Made by a program: the position numbers and the translations under genes
Shown: positions 33,074 through 43,735 of the stretch, one piece after another
Numbering within the stretch: position 1 is the first letter of the stretch
Layout of the letters: each line of letters begins with the position of its first letter
Notes under the pieces: model-generated
Seen by the model: the letters and a program-made list of their open reading frames with translations, nothing else
Told to the model about the DNA's origin: nothing
Database searches by the model: none
Origin: an uncultured Serinicoccus sp.
Lineage (GTDB): Bacteria > Actinomycetota > Actinomycetes > Actinomycetales > Dermatophilaceae
Assembly: GCF_947500995.1 (NCBI RefSeq)
Contig: NZ_CANMUA010000001.1
Location: 620,001-684,000 of the forward strand
Direction of reading: 5' to 3'
Length of the DNA stretch: 64,000 nt

Positions 33074-33691
33074 TCAGCGCCCGGTGATGAGGCTCATCGC
33101 CTCGGCGCGGGTGGCCTGGTTGCGCAGCTGGCCGCGGACGGTGGACGTGACGGTGCGGGCCCCGGGGCGGCGCACGCCGCGCATGGACATGCACAGGTGC
33201 TCGGCCTCGACGACGACGAGGACGCCGCGGGGGGCGAGGTGCTCGACCAGGGCGTCGGCGACCTGGGTGGTCAGCCGCTCCTGGACCTGGGGCCGGCGGG
33301 CGTAGACGTCGACGAGCCGGGCCAGCTTGGACAGCCCGACGACCCGACCGTCACGCCCGGGGATGTAGGCGACGTGGGCCGTGCCGTGGAAGGGCACGAG
33401 GTGGTGCTCGCAGACGCTGTAGAGCTCGATGTCCTTGACGAGGATCATCTCGTCGTGGTCGACGTCGAAGGTGGTGCCGAGGACCTCCCGGGCGTCCTGC
33501 TGCAGCCCGCCGAAGATCTCGGCGTAGGAGCGGGCCACCCGGGCCGGGGTGCCCTGCAGCCCGTCCCGGTCGGGGTCCTCGCCGACCGCGAGCAGGATCT
33601 CGCGGACCGCGGCCTCGATCCTGGCGTGGTCGACCGGCCCGCTCGCGGGCGGCTCGCCCGCCCCCGGCTCAGGCGTGACCGGGGTCGACAT
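33074..33691 (-). CDS. folE: GTP cyclohydrolase I
   Basis: The first enzyme of tetrahydrofolate synthesis: GTP to dihydroneopterin triphosphate. The 205-residue chain has the zinc-binding CEHHLVPF and the later HLCMSMRGV, plus the catalytic [18 protein letters not shown] chose ATG 33691 ([10 protein letters not shown]); an in-frame GTG at 33697 adds two residues. The start lies 23 bases inside the ftsH 3' end, so translation is coupled to ftsH. This is a conserved actinobacterial arrangement. Confidence 0.96.
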   Translation of the reverse strand: MSTPVTPEPGAGEPPASGPVDHARIEAAVREILLAVGEDPDRDGLQGTPARVARSYAEIFGGLQQDAREVLGTTFDVDHDEMILVKDIELYSVCEHHLVPFHGTAHVAYIPGRDGRVVGLSKLARLVDVYARRPQVQERLTTQVADALVEHLAPRGVLVVVEAEHLCMSMRGVRRPGARTVTSTVRGQLRNQATRAEAMSLITGR

Positions 33692-35714
33692 GGCCACCCT
33701 CGGGCACCTGGACCACCTCGGACGGGGGGTTCTCGTCCCCGGCCTCGGTCAGCGGGTGATGGCCGTTGGCCATGGCCCGCCGCTCCGCGTCGGTGAGCAC
33801 CGGGCCCGCCTCGTGGATCGTGCGGGCGTCCGAGGACAGCCACACCGGCCGCACGGGGCGCTTGCGGATGTCGGTGAAGACCGCGGCGATCGCGTCGGCG
33901 TTGAGCGTCTCCTTCTCGAGCAGCTCCAGCACGAGGGCGTCGAGGATGTCGCGGTTGTCGTTGAGCGCGTGCCAGGCCTCGTCGTGCGCGGCCTCGATGA
34001 GCCGGCGCACCTCCTGGTCGACGACACCGGCGAGGTTCTCGGAGTAGTCGCGCTCGTGGCCCATGTCGCGCCCGAGGAAGACCTCTCCCCCGGCCGAGCC
34101 GAGCTTGACCGCGCCGACCCGCTCCGACATCCCGAACTGGGTGACCATCTTGCGGGCCAGACCGGTCGCCTTCTCGATGTCGTTGGCGGCGCCGGTGGTG
34201 GGGTCGTGGAAGACCAGCTCCTCGGCCACCCGGCCACCGAGGGCGTAGGCGAGCTGGTCCAGCAGCTCGTTCCGGGTGGTGGAGTACTTGTCGTCCGCGG
34301 GCAGCACCATGGTGTAGCCGAGCGCCCGGCCCCGGGGCAGGATGGTCACCTTGCTCACCGGGTCGGTGTGGTTCATCGCCGCGGCGACGAGGGCGTGGCC
34401 GCCCTCGTGGTAGGCGGTGATCTTCTTCTCCTTGGCGCTCATGACCCGGGTCCGCTTCTGCGGGCCGGCCATGACGCGGTCGATCGCCTCGTCGAGGTCG
34501 GCGTCGGTGATGACCTGCTCGTTCTTGCGGGCGGTGAGCAGGGCGGCCTCGTTGAGCACGTTGGCCAGGTCGGCGCCGGAGAAGCCCGGCGTGCGCCGCG
34601 CGATCGCCATGAGGTCCACGTCGGCCAGCGGCTTGCCCTTGCCGTGCACCTGCAGGATGTGCAGGCGGCCCAGCATGTCGGGTGCCTCGACCGCGATCTG
34701 CCGGTCGAAACGGCCCGGGCGCAGGAGCGCGGGGTCCAGGATGTCGGGCCGGTTGGTGGCGGCGATGAGGATGACGTTGGTCTTGACGTCGAAGCCGTCC
34801 ATCTCGACGAGCAGCTGGTTGAGGGTCTGCTCCCGCTCGTCGTGACCGCCGCCCATGCCGGCGCCGCGGTGCCGGCCGACGGCGTCGATCTCGTCGACGA
34901 AGATGATGGCCGGGGCGTTCTCCTTGGCCTGCTCGAAGAGGTCGCGGACGCGGGAGGCACCCACGCCGACGAACATCTCGACGAAGTCCGAGCCGGAGAT
35001 GGAGTAGAACGGCACCCCGGCCTCGCCGGCGACCGCGCGGGCCAGGAGGGTCTTGCCGGTGCCGGGCGGGCCGTAGAGCAGCACGCCCTTGGGGATCTTC
35101 GCGCCCACCTCGAGGAACTTGCGGGGCTCGGAGAGGAACTCCTTGATCTCGTGCAGCTCCTCCACGGCCTCGTCCGAGCCGGCGACGTCGGCGAAGGTGA
35201 CCTTGGGCATGTCCTTCGTCGCGAGCTTGGCCTTGGACTTGCCGAACTGCATGACCCCTCGGCCGCCGCCCTGCATCCGGGTCATCAGCCACAGGAAGAG
35301 CGCGAGGATGAGCAGCAGCGGCAGGAAGTTGACGAGGATGGAGACGAAGACGTTCTGGCGGGCCGGGTCGTCGGTCCACCGCTCCGAGGGCGGGTTGGCG
35401 TCGAGGGCCTCGATGACCTGGGGGCCGCGGGCGTCGACGTAGAACGCCTGGACCTGGTCGGTCTCCCGGACGTCGTCGCTGGAGAACGTCTCCCCGTCGC
35501 GCAGGGTGAGGTCGATGCGGTCCGGCGTCACGACCGCCTCGGCGACCTGCCCGTCCTCGATGAGCTGCAGCGCGTCGGCGGTGTCGATCCTGCTGTAGGG
35601 GCTCTGCGACAGCAGCGAGTACCACAGGATGCCCAGGCCGAGGAAGAGGAAGACCCACATCCACGGGCTGGGCTTGGGCCGCTTGCTGGGCCTGTTGGTC
35701 GGGGCAGTGCTCAT
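33669..35714 (-). CDS. ftsH: ATP-dependent zinc metalloprotease FtsH
   Basis: A 681-residue membrane-anchored AAA+ protease. Two transmembrane helices (about 18-36 and 122-144) flank the extracytoplasmic loop. The AAA domain has Walker A GPPGTGKT (215-222), Walker [10 protein letters not shown] and the SRH region, and the peptidase domain has the zinc motif HEGGH. The C-terminus is a short unstructured tail ending VDPGHA. ATG 35714 opens [20 protein letters not shown], which directly precedes helix 1. In-frame sequence upstream lacks similarity. It heads the folate operon and is divergent from an LLM oxidoreductase gene. Confidence 0.97.
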   Translation of the reverse strand: MSTAPTNRPSKRPKPSPWMWVFLFLGLGILWYSLLSQSPYSRIDTADALQLIEDGQVAEAVVTPDRIDLTLRDGETFSSDDVRETDQVQAFYVDARGPQVIEALDANPPSERWTDDPARQNVFVSILVNFLPLLLILALFLWLMTRMQGGGRGVMQFGKSKAKLATKDMPKVTFADVAGSDEAVEELHEIKEFLSEPRKFLEVGAKIPKGVLLYGPPGTGKTLLARAVAGEAGVPFYSISGSDFVEMFVGVGASRVRDLFEQAKENAPAIIFVDEIDAVGRHRGAGMGGGHDEREQTLNQLLVEMDGFDVKTNVILIAATNRPDILDPALLRPGRFDRQIAVEAPDMLGRLHILQVHGKGKPLADVDLMAIARRTPGFSGADLANVLNEAALLTARKNEQVITDADLDEAIDRVMAGPQKRTRVMSAKEKKITAYHEGGHALVAAAMNHTDPVSKVTILPRGRALGYTMVLPADDKYSTTRNELLDQLAYALGGRVAEELVFHDPTTGAANDIEKATGLARKMVTQFGMSERVGAVKLGSAGGEVFLGRDMGHERDYSENLAGVVDQEVRRLIEAAHDEAWHALNDNRDILDALVLELLEKETLNADAIAAVFTDIRKRPVRPVWLSSDARTIHEAGPVLTDAERRAMANGHHPLTEAGDENPPSEVVQVPEGGHVDPGHA

Positions 35715-35905
35715 ATCAGTGACGTTCGGGGAGCCACGGGACCCCCCGGTCCTCCTGGTCGGTGGTCCGGCAGTGATTCTTCTGCCCGTCAACGCGCGGC
35801 AGATGGACAGTGTTCCACCTCACCCGAGGGCCGCGCCCCACACCCCGCGCCGGGTGCGGTGGCACCCGCCCCTCGCCGGTCCGCCCAGGACGCCCGACCC
35901 CGGGC

Positions 35906-35911
35906 TACGGT
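35906..35911 (+). promoter_or_regulatory. -10-like element, probable leaderless start of the LLM gene
   Basis: TACGGT with a 7-base spacer to ATG 35919. No -35 was recognised. Confidence 0.45.
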
Positions 35912-35918
35912 GACGCGT

Positions 35919-36721
35919 ATGACGCCCCTCGGCCTGATCTTCCCGCCCGACCAGCCCCCCGAACGGCTCCGGGAGGTGGCCCGGGCCGCGGAGGAGGCCG
36001 GGCTGGACGAGCTGTGGCTGTGGGAGGACTGCTTCAAGGAGAGTGGGATCGCCCCCGCGGCGGCCGCCCTCGCGTGGACCTCGACCCTGCGGGTCGGCAT
36101 CGCCCTCATGCCGGTGCCGCTGCGCAACGTCGCGCTCACCGCGATGGAGATCGCGACCCTGGCGCGGCTCTTCCCCGGGCGCTTCCTCCCGGCGGTCGGT
36201 CACGGGGTGCAGAGCTGGATGGGGCAGACCGGCACCCGGGTCGACTCGCCCATGACGCTGCTGCGCGAGCAGGTCAAGGCGCTGCAGTGCCTGCTGCACG
36301 GGGAGCAGGTGTCGCGGCAGGGGCGCTACGTCCCCCTCGAGGAGGTGGCGCTGGACTGGCCGCCCGCGCAGGTGCCTCCGCTGCTGGTGGGCGCCCAGGG
36401 GCCCCGGACCCTGGCGCTGGCCGGCGAGCTCGGCGACGGGGTGGTCGTGGACGTGGCCGAGCACCTGCCGCGGGCCGCGGCGGCGGTGCGCGACGCCCGG
36501 GCCCGCGCGGGTCGGGAGGGGGAGCCGGACGTGCTCGTCTTCCAGCCCGTGGCCCAGGGGACCCCGCCCGAGGAGGTCGCCGAGCTGGTGCGCGCCCGGG
36601 TCGCCGAGGGCGCACGGCGGGTGGCCGTCACCGTGGTCACGGCTCCGGGTGGCCCTGCGGAGCCGGGCCCCGCGCTGCTGGACGCCGTCCCGACGCTGGG
36701 CCGCGCCCGAGAGCTGCTCGC

Positions 36722-36731
<10 letters not shown>
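35919..36731 (+). CDS. LLM class flavin- or F420-dependent oxidoreductase
   Basis: A 270-residue luciferase-like monooxygenase-family protein with a single TIM barrel. Family segments are [71 protein letters not shown] and [20 protein letters not shown]. It probably uses F420 or FMN; the substrate is unknown. It is the only plus-strand gene in a long minus-strand block and separates hpt from ftsH, genes that are adjacent in many relatives. Its 3' end overlaps the convergent hpt gene by 10 bases. Confidence 0.85.
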
Positions 36732-37273
<542 letters not shown>

Positions 37274-37343
37274 GCAGCCTGCTCCTTCGTCGTCCGGCGC
37301 TGACGACCCGGGCGGTCACGCACCCGCGTCGGACCCCATCCAA

Positions 37344-38342
37344 CTACGCCTCCCGGTGCAGCCGCACCCCCTCCCCCGTCCGGGCGGCCCGGACCCCGCC
37401 CGGCAGGTGCAGCGGTCCCTGCCCGCGCCAGTCGGTGACGAGGGCGTCGACGGCCCGCAGGTGCTCCCCGGTGAGGTCGGTGCCGGGGCTGCCCTGCTCG
37501 AGCGCCACCCGCCGCCACAACCGGGTGCGGACCGCCCGGGGCAGCACCGCCAGGGCCGGGGCTCCCCACGGCTGCTCACCCAGGTCGAGGTATGCCGTGT
37601 CCGCCAGCGCGTCCAGCGCGTCGGCGTCGTCGCGCAGCAGGTCGGCGGATCGCGCCAGGTTGCCGGCCAGGCCGGGGCCGAGGTCGCCCTCGAGCTGCGC
37701 GAGCGCCTGCCGCGCCCGGACCCGGGCGAAGCGGCGGTCCTCGTTGTGCGGGTCCCGGTAGGGCGCCAGGCCCAGCACCGCGCAGGCGTCCGCGGTCTGC
37801 TGCCGGGAGAGCCCGAGCAGGGGCCGGCCGAGCAGCAGGCCCTCGCCCAGGGGTCGACGGGCGACCATGCCCGCCAGCGAGCGGGCGCCGGACCCCCGGG
37901 CCAGGCCGAGCAGGACCTGCTCGGCCTGGTCGTCGCGGGTGTGCCCCAGCAGCACCGCGGCGGCGCCGAGCCGTCGCGCGCCGTCGGCCAGCGCGGCATA
38001 CCTCGCCCTCCGCGCGTCCGCCTCCGGACCGGCGCCCGAGGACGGCACCACCACCGGGACCACCTCCACGGGCGACCCGCCGGGGAGCAGCGACCGGCAC
38101 CGGTCCGCGGCCTCCCTGGCCACGTCCGCCGACCCGGGCTGCAGCCCGTGGTCGACGACGACGGCGCCGACGGCATACCCCGCGCGGGGGGCGACGAAGC
38201 CGGTCGCCGCCGTCAGCGCCAGCGAGTCGGCCCCGCCGGAGCACGCGAGCAGCACCCGTGCCCCCGGCTCCAGGCCGCTGCCGTCCAGCCACCGGCGCAC
38301 CGCGACACGGGCCTCCGCCAGGGCCGGGGGCGGTCCGGGCAC
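37344..38342 (-). CDS. tilS: tRNA(Ile)-lysidine synthase
   Basis: Converts C34 of tRNA-Ile(CAU) to lysidine so that it reads AUA. The 332-residue protein contains the PP-loop SGGADS (35-40), the VVDHGLQPGSA region, LLGHTRDDQAEQVLLGLARG and RPLLGLSRQQT, typical of actinobacterial TilS. The C-terminal domain is reduced. GTG 38342 is 4 bases after the metalloprotease stop; the longer open frame upstream reads through that gene out of frame. It belongs to the dacB-metalloprotease-tilS-hpt cluster. Confidence 0.94.
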   Translation of the reverse strand: MPGPPPALAEARVAVRRWLDGSGLEPGARVLLACSGGADSLALTAATGFVAPRAGYAVGAVVVDHGLQPGSADVAREAADRCRSLLPGGSPVEVVPVVVPSSGAGPEADARRARYAALADGARRLGAAAVLLGHTRDDQAEQVLLGLARGSGARSLAGMVARRPLGEGLLLGRPLLGLSRQQTADACAVLGLAPYRDPHNEDRRFARVRARQALAQLEGDLGPGLAGNLARSADLLRDDADALDALADTAYLDLGEQPWGAPALAVLPRAVRTRLWRRVALEQGSPGTDLTGEHLRAVDALVTDWRGQGPLHLPGGVRAARTGEGVRLHREA

Positions 38343-38346
38343 CGGC

Positions 38347-39480
38347 TCAGCCGTGGACGCGGGCGACCCACGCCTGCGGGTCGGCGATCTCGGTCGGCCG
38401 GGGCAGGGTCTCCGGCGAGGTCCAGACGTGGTTGAACCCCTCCACACCGACCTGGTCCTGGACCGCGCGGACGAAGATCGCGCCGTCCTTGTACTGCCGC
38501 ATCTTGGCCTCCATGCCCAGCAGCCGGCGCAGCAGCGTGTCGATGTTGCCCGCGCCCTTGCGCCGCTGCGTGAACCGGCGGCGGATCTCGGCCACCGACG
38601 GGATGACGCTGGGGCCGACCTCGTCCATGACCACGTCGGCATGACCCTCGAGCAGGGACATGACAGCGGTGACCTCGGCGAGCTTCTCCCGCTGCTCGGG
38701 CGTGGCGACGACCTGGGTGATGTCCACCTCGCCACGGACGACGCCGGGCAGGGCGGCCGCGATCTCCCGCAGCCGCTGACCGAGGTCCTCCGGCTCGGGC
38801 ATGATCCGGGTGCCCATGCTGCGGGCCCGCTCGATGAGGTGCTCGCGCAGCCAGGGCACCGCGGTGAACTGCACCCGGTGGGTCTCCTCGTGCATGGCGA
38901 CCCACAGCCGGAAGTCCCCGGGGTCCACCCCGAGCTCGCGCTCGGCCGCGAGGATGTTGGGCGCGACGAACATGAGGGAGGGGGTGCCCTGCGGGGAGAG
39001 GTCGTACTGGCCCAGCACCTTCGTCGAGATCCAGGAGAGCAGACCGGCGACCTCGGTGCCGGTGACCTTGGCCGAGATGGCCTGCGAGGTGGCGCCGAGG
39101 TCCGGCAGCTCCCGGCCGGCGCGCTGCGCCCGGGCCCGGTCGGCGGCCCGCTTCTTGCGCACGACCTCGTCGAGGACGGGAGCGAGCATGGCGTCCATCG
39201 AGGCGCAGTTGGCCCGGATCCAGCCCGCCCGGTCGACGACCAGCGCCTCGGGGGTGCCGGGAGGGGTGGACAGCCGGGCGGTCGTGGCGACCGGGTCCAC
39301 GGCCCGCGCCGCGGCGGACCGCAGGTCGCCGACCAGCTCGGTGATCTCGCGCCGGCTCGCCCTGGGCCCGGGGGGCGCCAGCCGCGCGGCGGCCGCGGCG
39401 GCGAAGTCCCAGTCCACGAGGGCGCTGCCCCGCACGTCGTCGAGGGGAGCGTCGTCGGTGGTGGCGGGATGGTCGCTCAT
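38347..39480 (-). CDS. Zinc-dependent metalloprotease (DUF2342, zincin-like)
   Basis: A 377-residue actinobacterial zincin-like protein. The zinc motif HEETH is at 197-201 in VAMHEETHRVQF, with a conserved downstream Glu in LLEGHADVVMDEVG as possible third ligand. Homologues are annotated as coenzyme F420 biosynthesis-associated or DUF2342 proteins; the physiological substrate is unknown. No signal peptide is seen, so it is probably cytoplasmic. It sits between dacB and tilS, its conserved place in actinobacteria, 4 bases from tilS. Confidence 0.88.
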   Translation of the reverse strand: MSDHPATTDDAPLDDVRGSALVDWDFAAAAAARLAPPGPRASRREITELVGDLRSAAARAVDPVATTARLSTPPGTPEALVVDRAGWIRANCASMDAMLAPVLDEVVRKKRAADRARAQRAGRELPDLGATSQAISAKVTGTEVAGLLSWISTKVLGQYDLSPQGTPSLMFVAPNILAAERELGVDPGDFRLWVAMHEETHRVQFTAVPWLREHLIERARSMGTRIMPEPEDLGQRLREIAAALPGVVRGEVDITQVVATPEQREKLAEVTAVMSLLEGHADVVMDEVGPSVIPSVAEIRRRFTQRRKGAGNIDTLLRRLLGMEAKMRQYKDGAIFVRAVQDQVGVEGFNHVWTSPETLPRPTEIADPQAWVARVHG

Positions 39481-39526
39481 GCGGTGACGGTATGCGTTCG
39501 CGCGCCCCCGCGGCGACCCGGGACGC

Positions 39527-41044
39527 TCAGCAGCCGCACCGGGCGAGGTCGGCGACCACCTCGTCGAGCACCGAGGCCGCCTCGATCGCGGCCGCGCCCT
39601 GGTCGATGTCGTCCGCGGTCAGGGCGTAGACGAGCAGGCGCCCGTCGCGCGTCACGACCGTGCCCGCGAGCGAGCTGACCCCGGGCAGGGTGCCGGTCTT
39701 GGCGCGGGCGTTGCCGACCGCCGGGTCGTGGACGTCGAGGTGGAACCGGGTGGCGAGGGTGCCGGTGTAGCCGGCGATCGGCAGGCCGCCCGCGGCGAGC
39801 ACCTCCTGCAGCCGGGGGTGGGAGCCGTCGGCGCCGGCCACGAGGACGTCGGCGACGGCGGCGACCGGGATGAGCGTGCCGTCGGAGAGCCCGCTGGCGT
39901 CCGTGATGCGCACGCCGGTCATGTCCAGCCCGTAGTCCTCGACCATGGTCCGGCGGATCCAGGCGGTGACCGACTCCTGGTCGGCCGCCTCGCCGTCGGC
40001 CACCGCGGCCTGCCGGGCCAGCTGCTCGACCATGGCGTTGTCGCTGGTCGCCAGCGCCAGGGCCAGCACGTCGCGGGCCGCCGCGGACTCCACGGTGGCG
40101 AGCTCGCGGGCGTCGTCCGCCACCTGCACCTCCGCCGCGCGGGCGTCGTCGTCCCCGGCACCCTCGACGTCGACGCCCTCCTCCGCGAGCGCCTCCCGGA
40201 ACACCCGGGCCACCTGCTGCTCGGGCGCCCGGGGTGAGGGGTTGAAGGGCCGGGCGCGGTCCACCGAGCGGCCGATCTGCACGATGCGGCCGGCGTAGCC
40301 CTCCTCGAGCCAGCGGTCGATCCACGTGGGCATGGCGTGCGGGCCCTCGACGTAGGTCAGGTCCAGGCTCACCCGCACCGGCCCCTCCGGGGCCTCACCG
40401 GACCCCTGCGCGGACCCGAGCGAGGCCGCGGTCTGCGCGGCCAGGTCGGCGATCCCGGCGTGCCCGGCGACGGCCTCGGGGTCGCCGTCCCCGTCGGCGA
40501 GCAGCATGTCCCCGCCCGCGACGAGGACCACCTCACCCGGGTCGGCGCCCGCGACCACCCGCGTGGTGAAGGTGTGGTTCCCCGGCAGCCCGGTGACGAC
40601 CGCCGCGGCGGCGAGCAGCTTGGTCGTCGAGGCGGGGGTGACCAGCCGGGAGGAGTAGCGGTCGCCCAACGGTTCGCCGGTGAGCGCGTCCCGGATGGCC
40701 ACGGCGCGCCGCGTCGTGCCGCCCAGCCAGGTGCTGTCCAGTTCGTCGCTGATCTGCCCGGACACGGCGCCGCGGTCCGGCACCGGCGCCGCGGTGACCG
40801 GCCCGAGGGGCTCCGTGGCGGGCGTGATCCGCGGCCGCACCTCGCCCGGGGACGGCGCGGCGTCCGCCGTGCTGCCGGCCCCGTCCTGCGCCGGCGGCTC
40901 CTGCGTGGCGCCCGCCTGCTCGACCGCGGTGGCGCGCGGGTCGCCCGCACCGGGCGCGAGCGCGCCGAGGGCCACCACGAGCGCGGTGACCCCGGCGAGG
41001 GCATACCGTGTGCTGAGGCGGGGGGTGCTGCGCAGACCTTCCAC
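39527..41044 (-). CDS. dacB: D-alanyl-D-alanine carboxypeptidase/endopeptidase (PBP4 type)
   Basis: A 505-residue class C penicillin-binding protein that trims or cleaves peptidoglycan cross-links. A signal/anchor segment (ALAGVTALVVALGALAPGAG) is followed by a ~60-residue Ala/Pro-rich linker. The active-site triad motifs are S139-T-T-K142, SDN (in ATSDNAMVEQL) and KTG (in AKTGTLPGVSSL). The C-terminus ends with two cysteines (RCGC). GTG 41044 places the signal peptide at the N-terminus; the frame is open upstream without similarity. It is divergent from ppa. Confidence 0.92.
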   Translation of the reverse strand: MEGLRSTPRLSTRYALAGVTALVVALGALAPGAGDPRATAVEQAGATQEPPAQDGAGSTADAAPSPGEVRPRITPATEPLGPVTAAPVPDRGAVSGQISDELDSTWLGGTTRRAVAIRDALTGEPLGDRYSSRLVTPASTTKLLAAAAVVTGLPGNHTFTTRVVAGADPGEVVLVAGGDMLLADGDGDPEAVAGHAGIADLAAQTAASLGSAQGSGEAPEGPVRVSLDLTYVEGPHAMPTWIDRWLEEGYAGRIVQIGRSVDRARPFNPSPRAPEQQVARVFREALAEEGVDVEGAGDDDARAAEVQVADDARELATVESAAARDVLALALATSDNAMVEQLARQAAVADGEAADQESVTAWIRRTMVEDYGLDMTGVRITDASGLSDGTLIPVAAVADVLVAGADGSHPRLQEVLAAGGLPIAGYTGTLATRFHLDVHDPAVGNARAKTGTLPGVSSLAGTVVTRDGRLLVYALTADDIDQGAAAIEAASVLDEVVADLARCGC

Positions 41045-41135
41045 CGACGTGCTCGACCTCCGTCGTCCCGGACCCCCAGGATGAGGGACACTGGGGGCCG
41101 AGCCTATGCCGTCCCCGAGCCAGAGAGAGCAGCAG

Positions 41136-41654
41136 ATGCAGTTCGACGTGACGATCGAGATCCCGCAGGGCAGCCGCAACAAGTACGAGGTCGACCACGC
41201 GACCGGCCGGATCCGGCTGGACCGCATGCTCTTCACCGCGACCCGCTACCCCGCCGACTACGGCTACATCGAGGAGACCCTCGGCGAGGACGGCGACCCG
41301 CTGGACGCGCTGGTGCTCCTGGACGAGCCGACCTGGCCCGGCTGCCTGGTGCTCGCCCGACCGATCGGCATGTTCCACATGCGCGACGAGGCCGGTGGCG
41401 ACGACAAGATCATCTGCGTGCCCGCCGAGGACCCGCGCAAGATGGGTATCCAGACCCTGGACGACATCGGCACCCACACCCGGCTGGAGATCCAGCACTT
41501 CTTCGAGGTCTACAAGGACCTCGAGCCCGGCAAGTCCGTCGAGGGCGCGCACTGGGCCGGCCGCGAGGAGGCCGAGCAGTGCTACCTCGAGGCCGTCAAG
41601 CGCGCCAAGGACGAGGGCATGTCGACCGCGCGCTGGCCCATGCCGCAGCACTGA
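41136..41654 (+). CDS. ppa: Inorganic pyrophosphatase
   Basis: A 172-residue family I soluble pyrophosphatase that hydrolyses PPi released by biosynthesis. The metal-binding region [16 protein letters not shown] and [14 protein letters not shown] plus [20 protein letters not shown] are intact. ATG 41136 gives [20 protein letters not shown], the exact actinobacterial start; an upstream in-frame ATG (41106) would add ten non-conserved residues. It stands opposite dacB with a ~90-base divergent region, the common arrangement. Confidence 0.97.
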   Translation: MQFDVTIEIPQGSRNKYEVDHATGRIRLDRMLFTATRYPADYGYIEETLGEDGDPLDALVLLDEPTWPGCLVLARPIGMFHMRDEAGGDDKIICVPAEDPRKMGIQTLDDIGTHTRLEIQHFFEVYKDLEPGKSVEGAHWAGREEAEQCYLEAVKRAKDEGMSTARWPMPQH

Positions 41655-41765
41655 GGCACCACCCCTGACGCCGCCGGGCGGGGTCGCGCCGCGCGCCTCG
41701 GGCCGCCCCCGGTCCCGCCGCCCGGAACCATCGGTGCCCGCCCGTCGTCGTAGCGGTGTACGGGG

Positions 41766-41793
41766 CGGACACCCGTGCCGCGCGCGGTACCAT
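41766..41793 (+). promoter_or_regulatory. Possible promoter of the DUF3352 gene
   Basis: CGGACA (41766-41771) and TACCAT (41788-41793) with a 16-base spacer, predicting a leader of about 66 bases. Confidence 0.4.
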
Positions 41794-41866
41794 GGCTCCC
41801 GCACGGGCCACCGGCCGGCGATGACGACGCCCGCGGAGTGACCGCGGCACACGACAGGGGATTTCG

Positions 41867-43399
41867 ATGACAACGGTGAACGAGACGACCGGCGAGGTCG
41901 ACGAGGGCGGGCGGAAGACGCCGTGGCTGCTCATCGGCGGGGGTGTCGCCGCGGCTGCCGTCGTCGGGGGTGGCACGGCGTTCGCGCTCATGATGGGGGG
42001 CGGGGGCGACCGCCCGGACAGCGTCCTGCCGGGCGAGGTCGCGGCCTACGCGCAGGTCGACCTGGACCCCTCGGCGGGGCAGAAGGTCGCCGCCGTGCGC
42101 TTCTTCCAGGGCCTCGACTCCGAGATGGACGAGCGCCTGTCCAACGGCGAGTGGCGCGAGTGGGTGTGGGAGCAGATCGAGAAGGAGGGCGACGTCCCCG
42201 GTGACGTGTCCTTCGAGGAGGACATCGAGCCCTGGCTCGGGGACCGCGCCGGGATGGTCGTCATGGGTGCGGGCGAGGGTGAGGAGCCGGTCGTCGCCGT
42301 CGCTCTGCAGGTCAAGGACGGCGACGCCGCGATGGCCTTCCTCGACGAGCACGTCGCCGAGAGCTCGGAGGAGGTCGGCTACTACCTCGAGAGCGACTAC
42401 GTCGTCTTCAGCGAGGCCGACACCATCGACGCCGTCCGTTCCGCCGCCGAGGCCGGCACCCTGGCGGACAACGAGAACTTCACCACCGACATGGAGGACC
42501 TGGGCGAGCCGGGCGTCATGGCGATGTGGGCCGACCTCGCGCAGACCGACGAGATCGACCCCGCGGCCTACGACCCGAGCCTGCAGGCGACCCAAGACCA
42601 GCTCGGGATGGGGGCCGAGCGGCCCGAGGTCGCCGGGCGCATGGCCGCCACGGTGCGGCTCACCGCGGACGCGATCGAGATGCACGGCATCAGCCGGGAC
42701 GTCACCGGGATGGAGTCGCTGCCCGCCGGCGGCAACGCCGACAACCTCGTCACCCAGCTCCCTGCCGACACCGCCGTGGCGATGTCCCTCGAGCACGGCG
42801 ACGAGATGGTCCAGTCGCTGTGGGACCTCTACAGCGAGGACTACGCCGAGGAGCTGCAGCAGGCCTCGGACGCCGCGGCCGAGCAGGGCTTCTCCCTCCC
42901 CGACGACCTCAAGGTCCTGCTCGGGGAGTCGATGACCCTGGCCGTGGGGCCGGGCATCGTGGACGCCGTGACGGGCATCTCGCAGACCGACCCCTCGGTG
43001 CCGGAGCTCCCCCTGGTCTACCGCGCCACGACCGACACCGCTCGGGCCCAGGAGATGCTCAACGACAACGGCATGGGCGCCGGCGTGCTCGTGGTCCGCG
43101 AGGACGACGGCACGCTCTCGCTGGGCACCGACCAGTCCTACGTCGACGCGGTCGGCGAGGGCGGCGAGGAGACGCTGGGTGACACCGAGCTCTTCACCCG
43201 GGCGGTCGCCGACGCGGGTGAGGCGCAGTCGACCTTCTTCGTCGACGTGGCGCCCTTCGAGCAGTACTACCTGCCCCAGGTCACCGACGAGAACGCCCGC
43301 ACGGCGCTCGAGAAGCTCGCCGCGGTCGGCATGTCGAACGTCACCGAGGAGGGCGGCGACAGCCGCTTCACCCTGCGGATGGTCGCCGACCAGGAGTGA
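41867..43399 (+). CDS. DUF3352 domain-containing membrane-anchored protein
   Basis: A 510-residue protein with a short cytoplasmic N-terminus, one transmembrane helix (WLLIGGGVAAAAVVGGGTAF, about 20-43) and a large acidic extracytoplasmic domain. The start of that domain, PDSVLPGEVAAYAQVDLDPS, is the signature of DUF3352, which is widespread in actinobacteria and of unknown function. The domain contains two similar halves typical of the family (FLDEHVAESSEE.., then LVTQLPADTAVAMSLEHGDE). It is followed by a very strong terminator, so it forms a single-gene unit. Confidence 0.9.
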   Translation: MTTVNETTGEVDEGGRKTPWLLIGGGVAAAAVVGGGTAFALMMGGGGDRPDSVLPGEVAAYAQVDLDPSAGQKVAAVRFFQGLDSEMDERLSNGEWREWVWEQIEKEGDVPGDVSFEEDIEPWLGDRAGMVVMGAGEGEEPVVAVALQVKDGDAAMAFLDEHVAESSEEVGYYLESDYVVFSEADTIDAVRSAAEAGTLADNENFTTDMEDLGEPGVMAMWADLAQTDEIDPAAYDPSLQATQDQLGMGAERPEVAGRMAATVRLTADAIEMHGISRDVTGMESLPAGGNADNLVTQLPADTAVAMSLEHGDEMVQSLWDLYSEDYAEELQQASDAAAEQGFSLPDDLKVLLGESMTLAVGPGIVDAVTGISQTDPSVPELPLVYRATTDTARAQEMLNDNGMGAGVLVVREDDGTLSLGTDQSYVDAVGEGGEETLGDTELFTRAVADAGEAQSTFFVDVAPFEQYYLPQVTDENARTALEKLAAVGMSNVTEEGGDSRFTLRMVADQE

Positions 43400-43446
43400 G
43401 CCGCGGGGTGCGGTGACCGGTGCCGCACCCGCAGCTCCCCCGCCAC

Positions 43447-43501
43447 CTGCCGACCCCCGGCGACGGACTCCACGGAGCCCGTCGCCGGGGGTCGGCAGTT
43501 T
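43447..43501 (+). terminator. Strong terminator after the DUF3352 gene
   Basis: Perfect 20-bp arms (43447-43466 and 43479-43498; core CCGACCCCCGGCGACGG and its complement), a 12-base loop and a TTT tail. It lies about 47 bases after the stop. Confidence 0.95.
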
Positions 43502-43529
43502 GGGAGGCCTCGACCCGGTCGGGTATCCT
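43500..43529 (+). promoter_or_regulatory. Promoter of tRNA-Thr
   Basis: TTGGGA (43500-43505) and TATCCT (43524-43529), 18-base spacer, each matching four of six consensus bases. Predicted start is about 20 bases before the mature tRNA. Confidence 0.55.
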
Positions 43530-43554
43530 CGTCGAGTTGCCCGGCGGGCGACGC

Positions 43555-43628
43555 GCCGCCTTAGCTCAGTCGGCCAGAGCGATTCACTCGTAATGAATAG
43601 GTCGGGGGTTCGATTCCCCCAGGCGGCT
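43555..43628 (+). tRNA. tRNA-Thr(CGT)
   Basis: A 74-base cloverleaf. The acceptor stem is GCCGCCT/AGGCGGC, the anticodon stem is ATTCA/TGAAT with loop CTCGTAA and anticodon CGT (43589-43591). The T arm contains GTTCGATTC. CCA is not encoded. It reads ACG threonine codons. Confidence 0.97.
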
Positions 43629-43644
43629 CCGCTGCACCACCTCC

Positions 43645-43674
43645 GACGCCCTCGACCCACCGGTCGGGGGCGTC
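43645..43674 (+). terminator. Hairpin after tRNA-Thr
   Basis: GACGCCCTCGACC and GGTCGGGGGCGTC form a 13-bp stem with one wobble pair and a CACC loop, 16 bases past the tRNA. Confidence 0.6.
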
Positions 43675-43701
43675 GCTCGTCGGGGGCCACGTCATACGCA
43701 T

Positions 43702-43730
43702 CCCGGACCCGCACGTCCAGCAGGTCCGGG
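43702..43730 (-). terminator. Hairpin after the TAP-type hydrolase gene
   Basis: CCCGGACC and GGTCCGGG, 8-bp perfect arms with a 13-base loop, just past the hydrolase stop. Confidence 0.5.
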
Positions 43731-43735
43731 CCCGA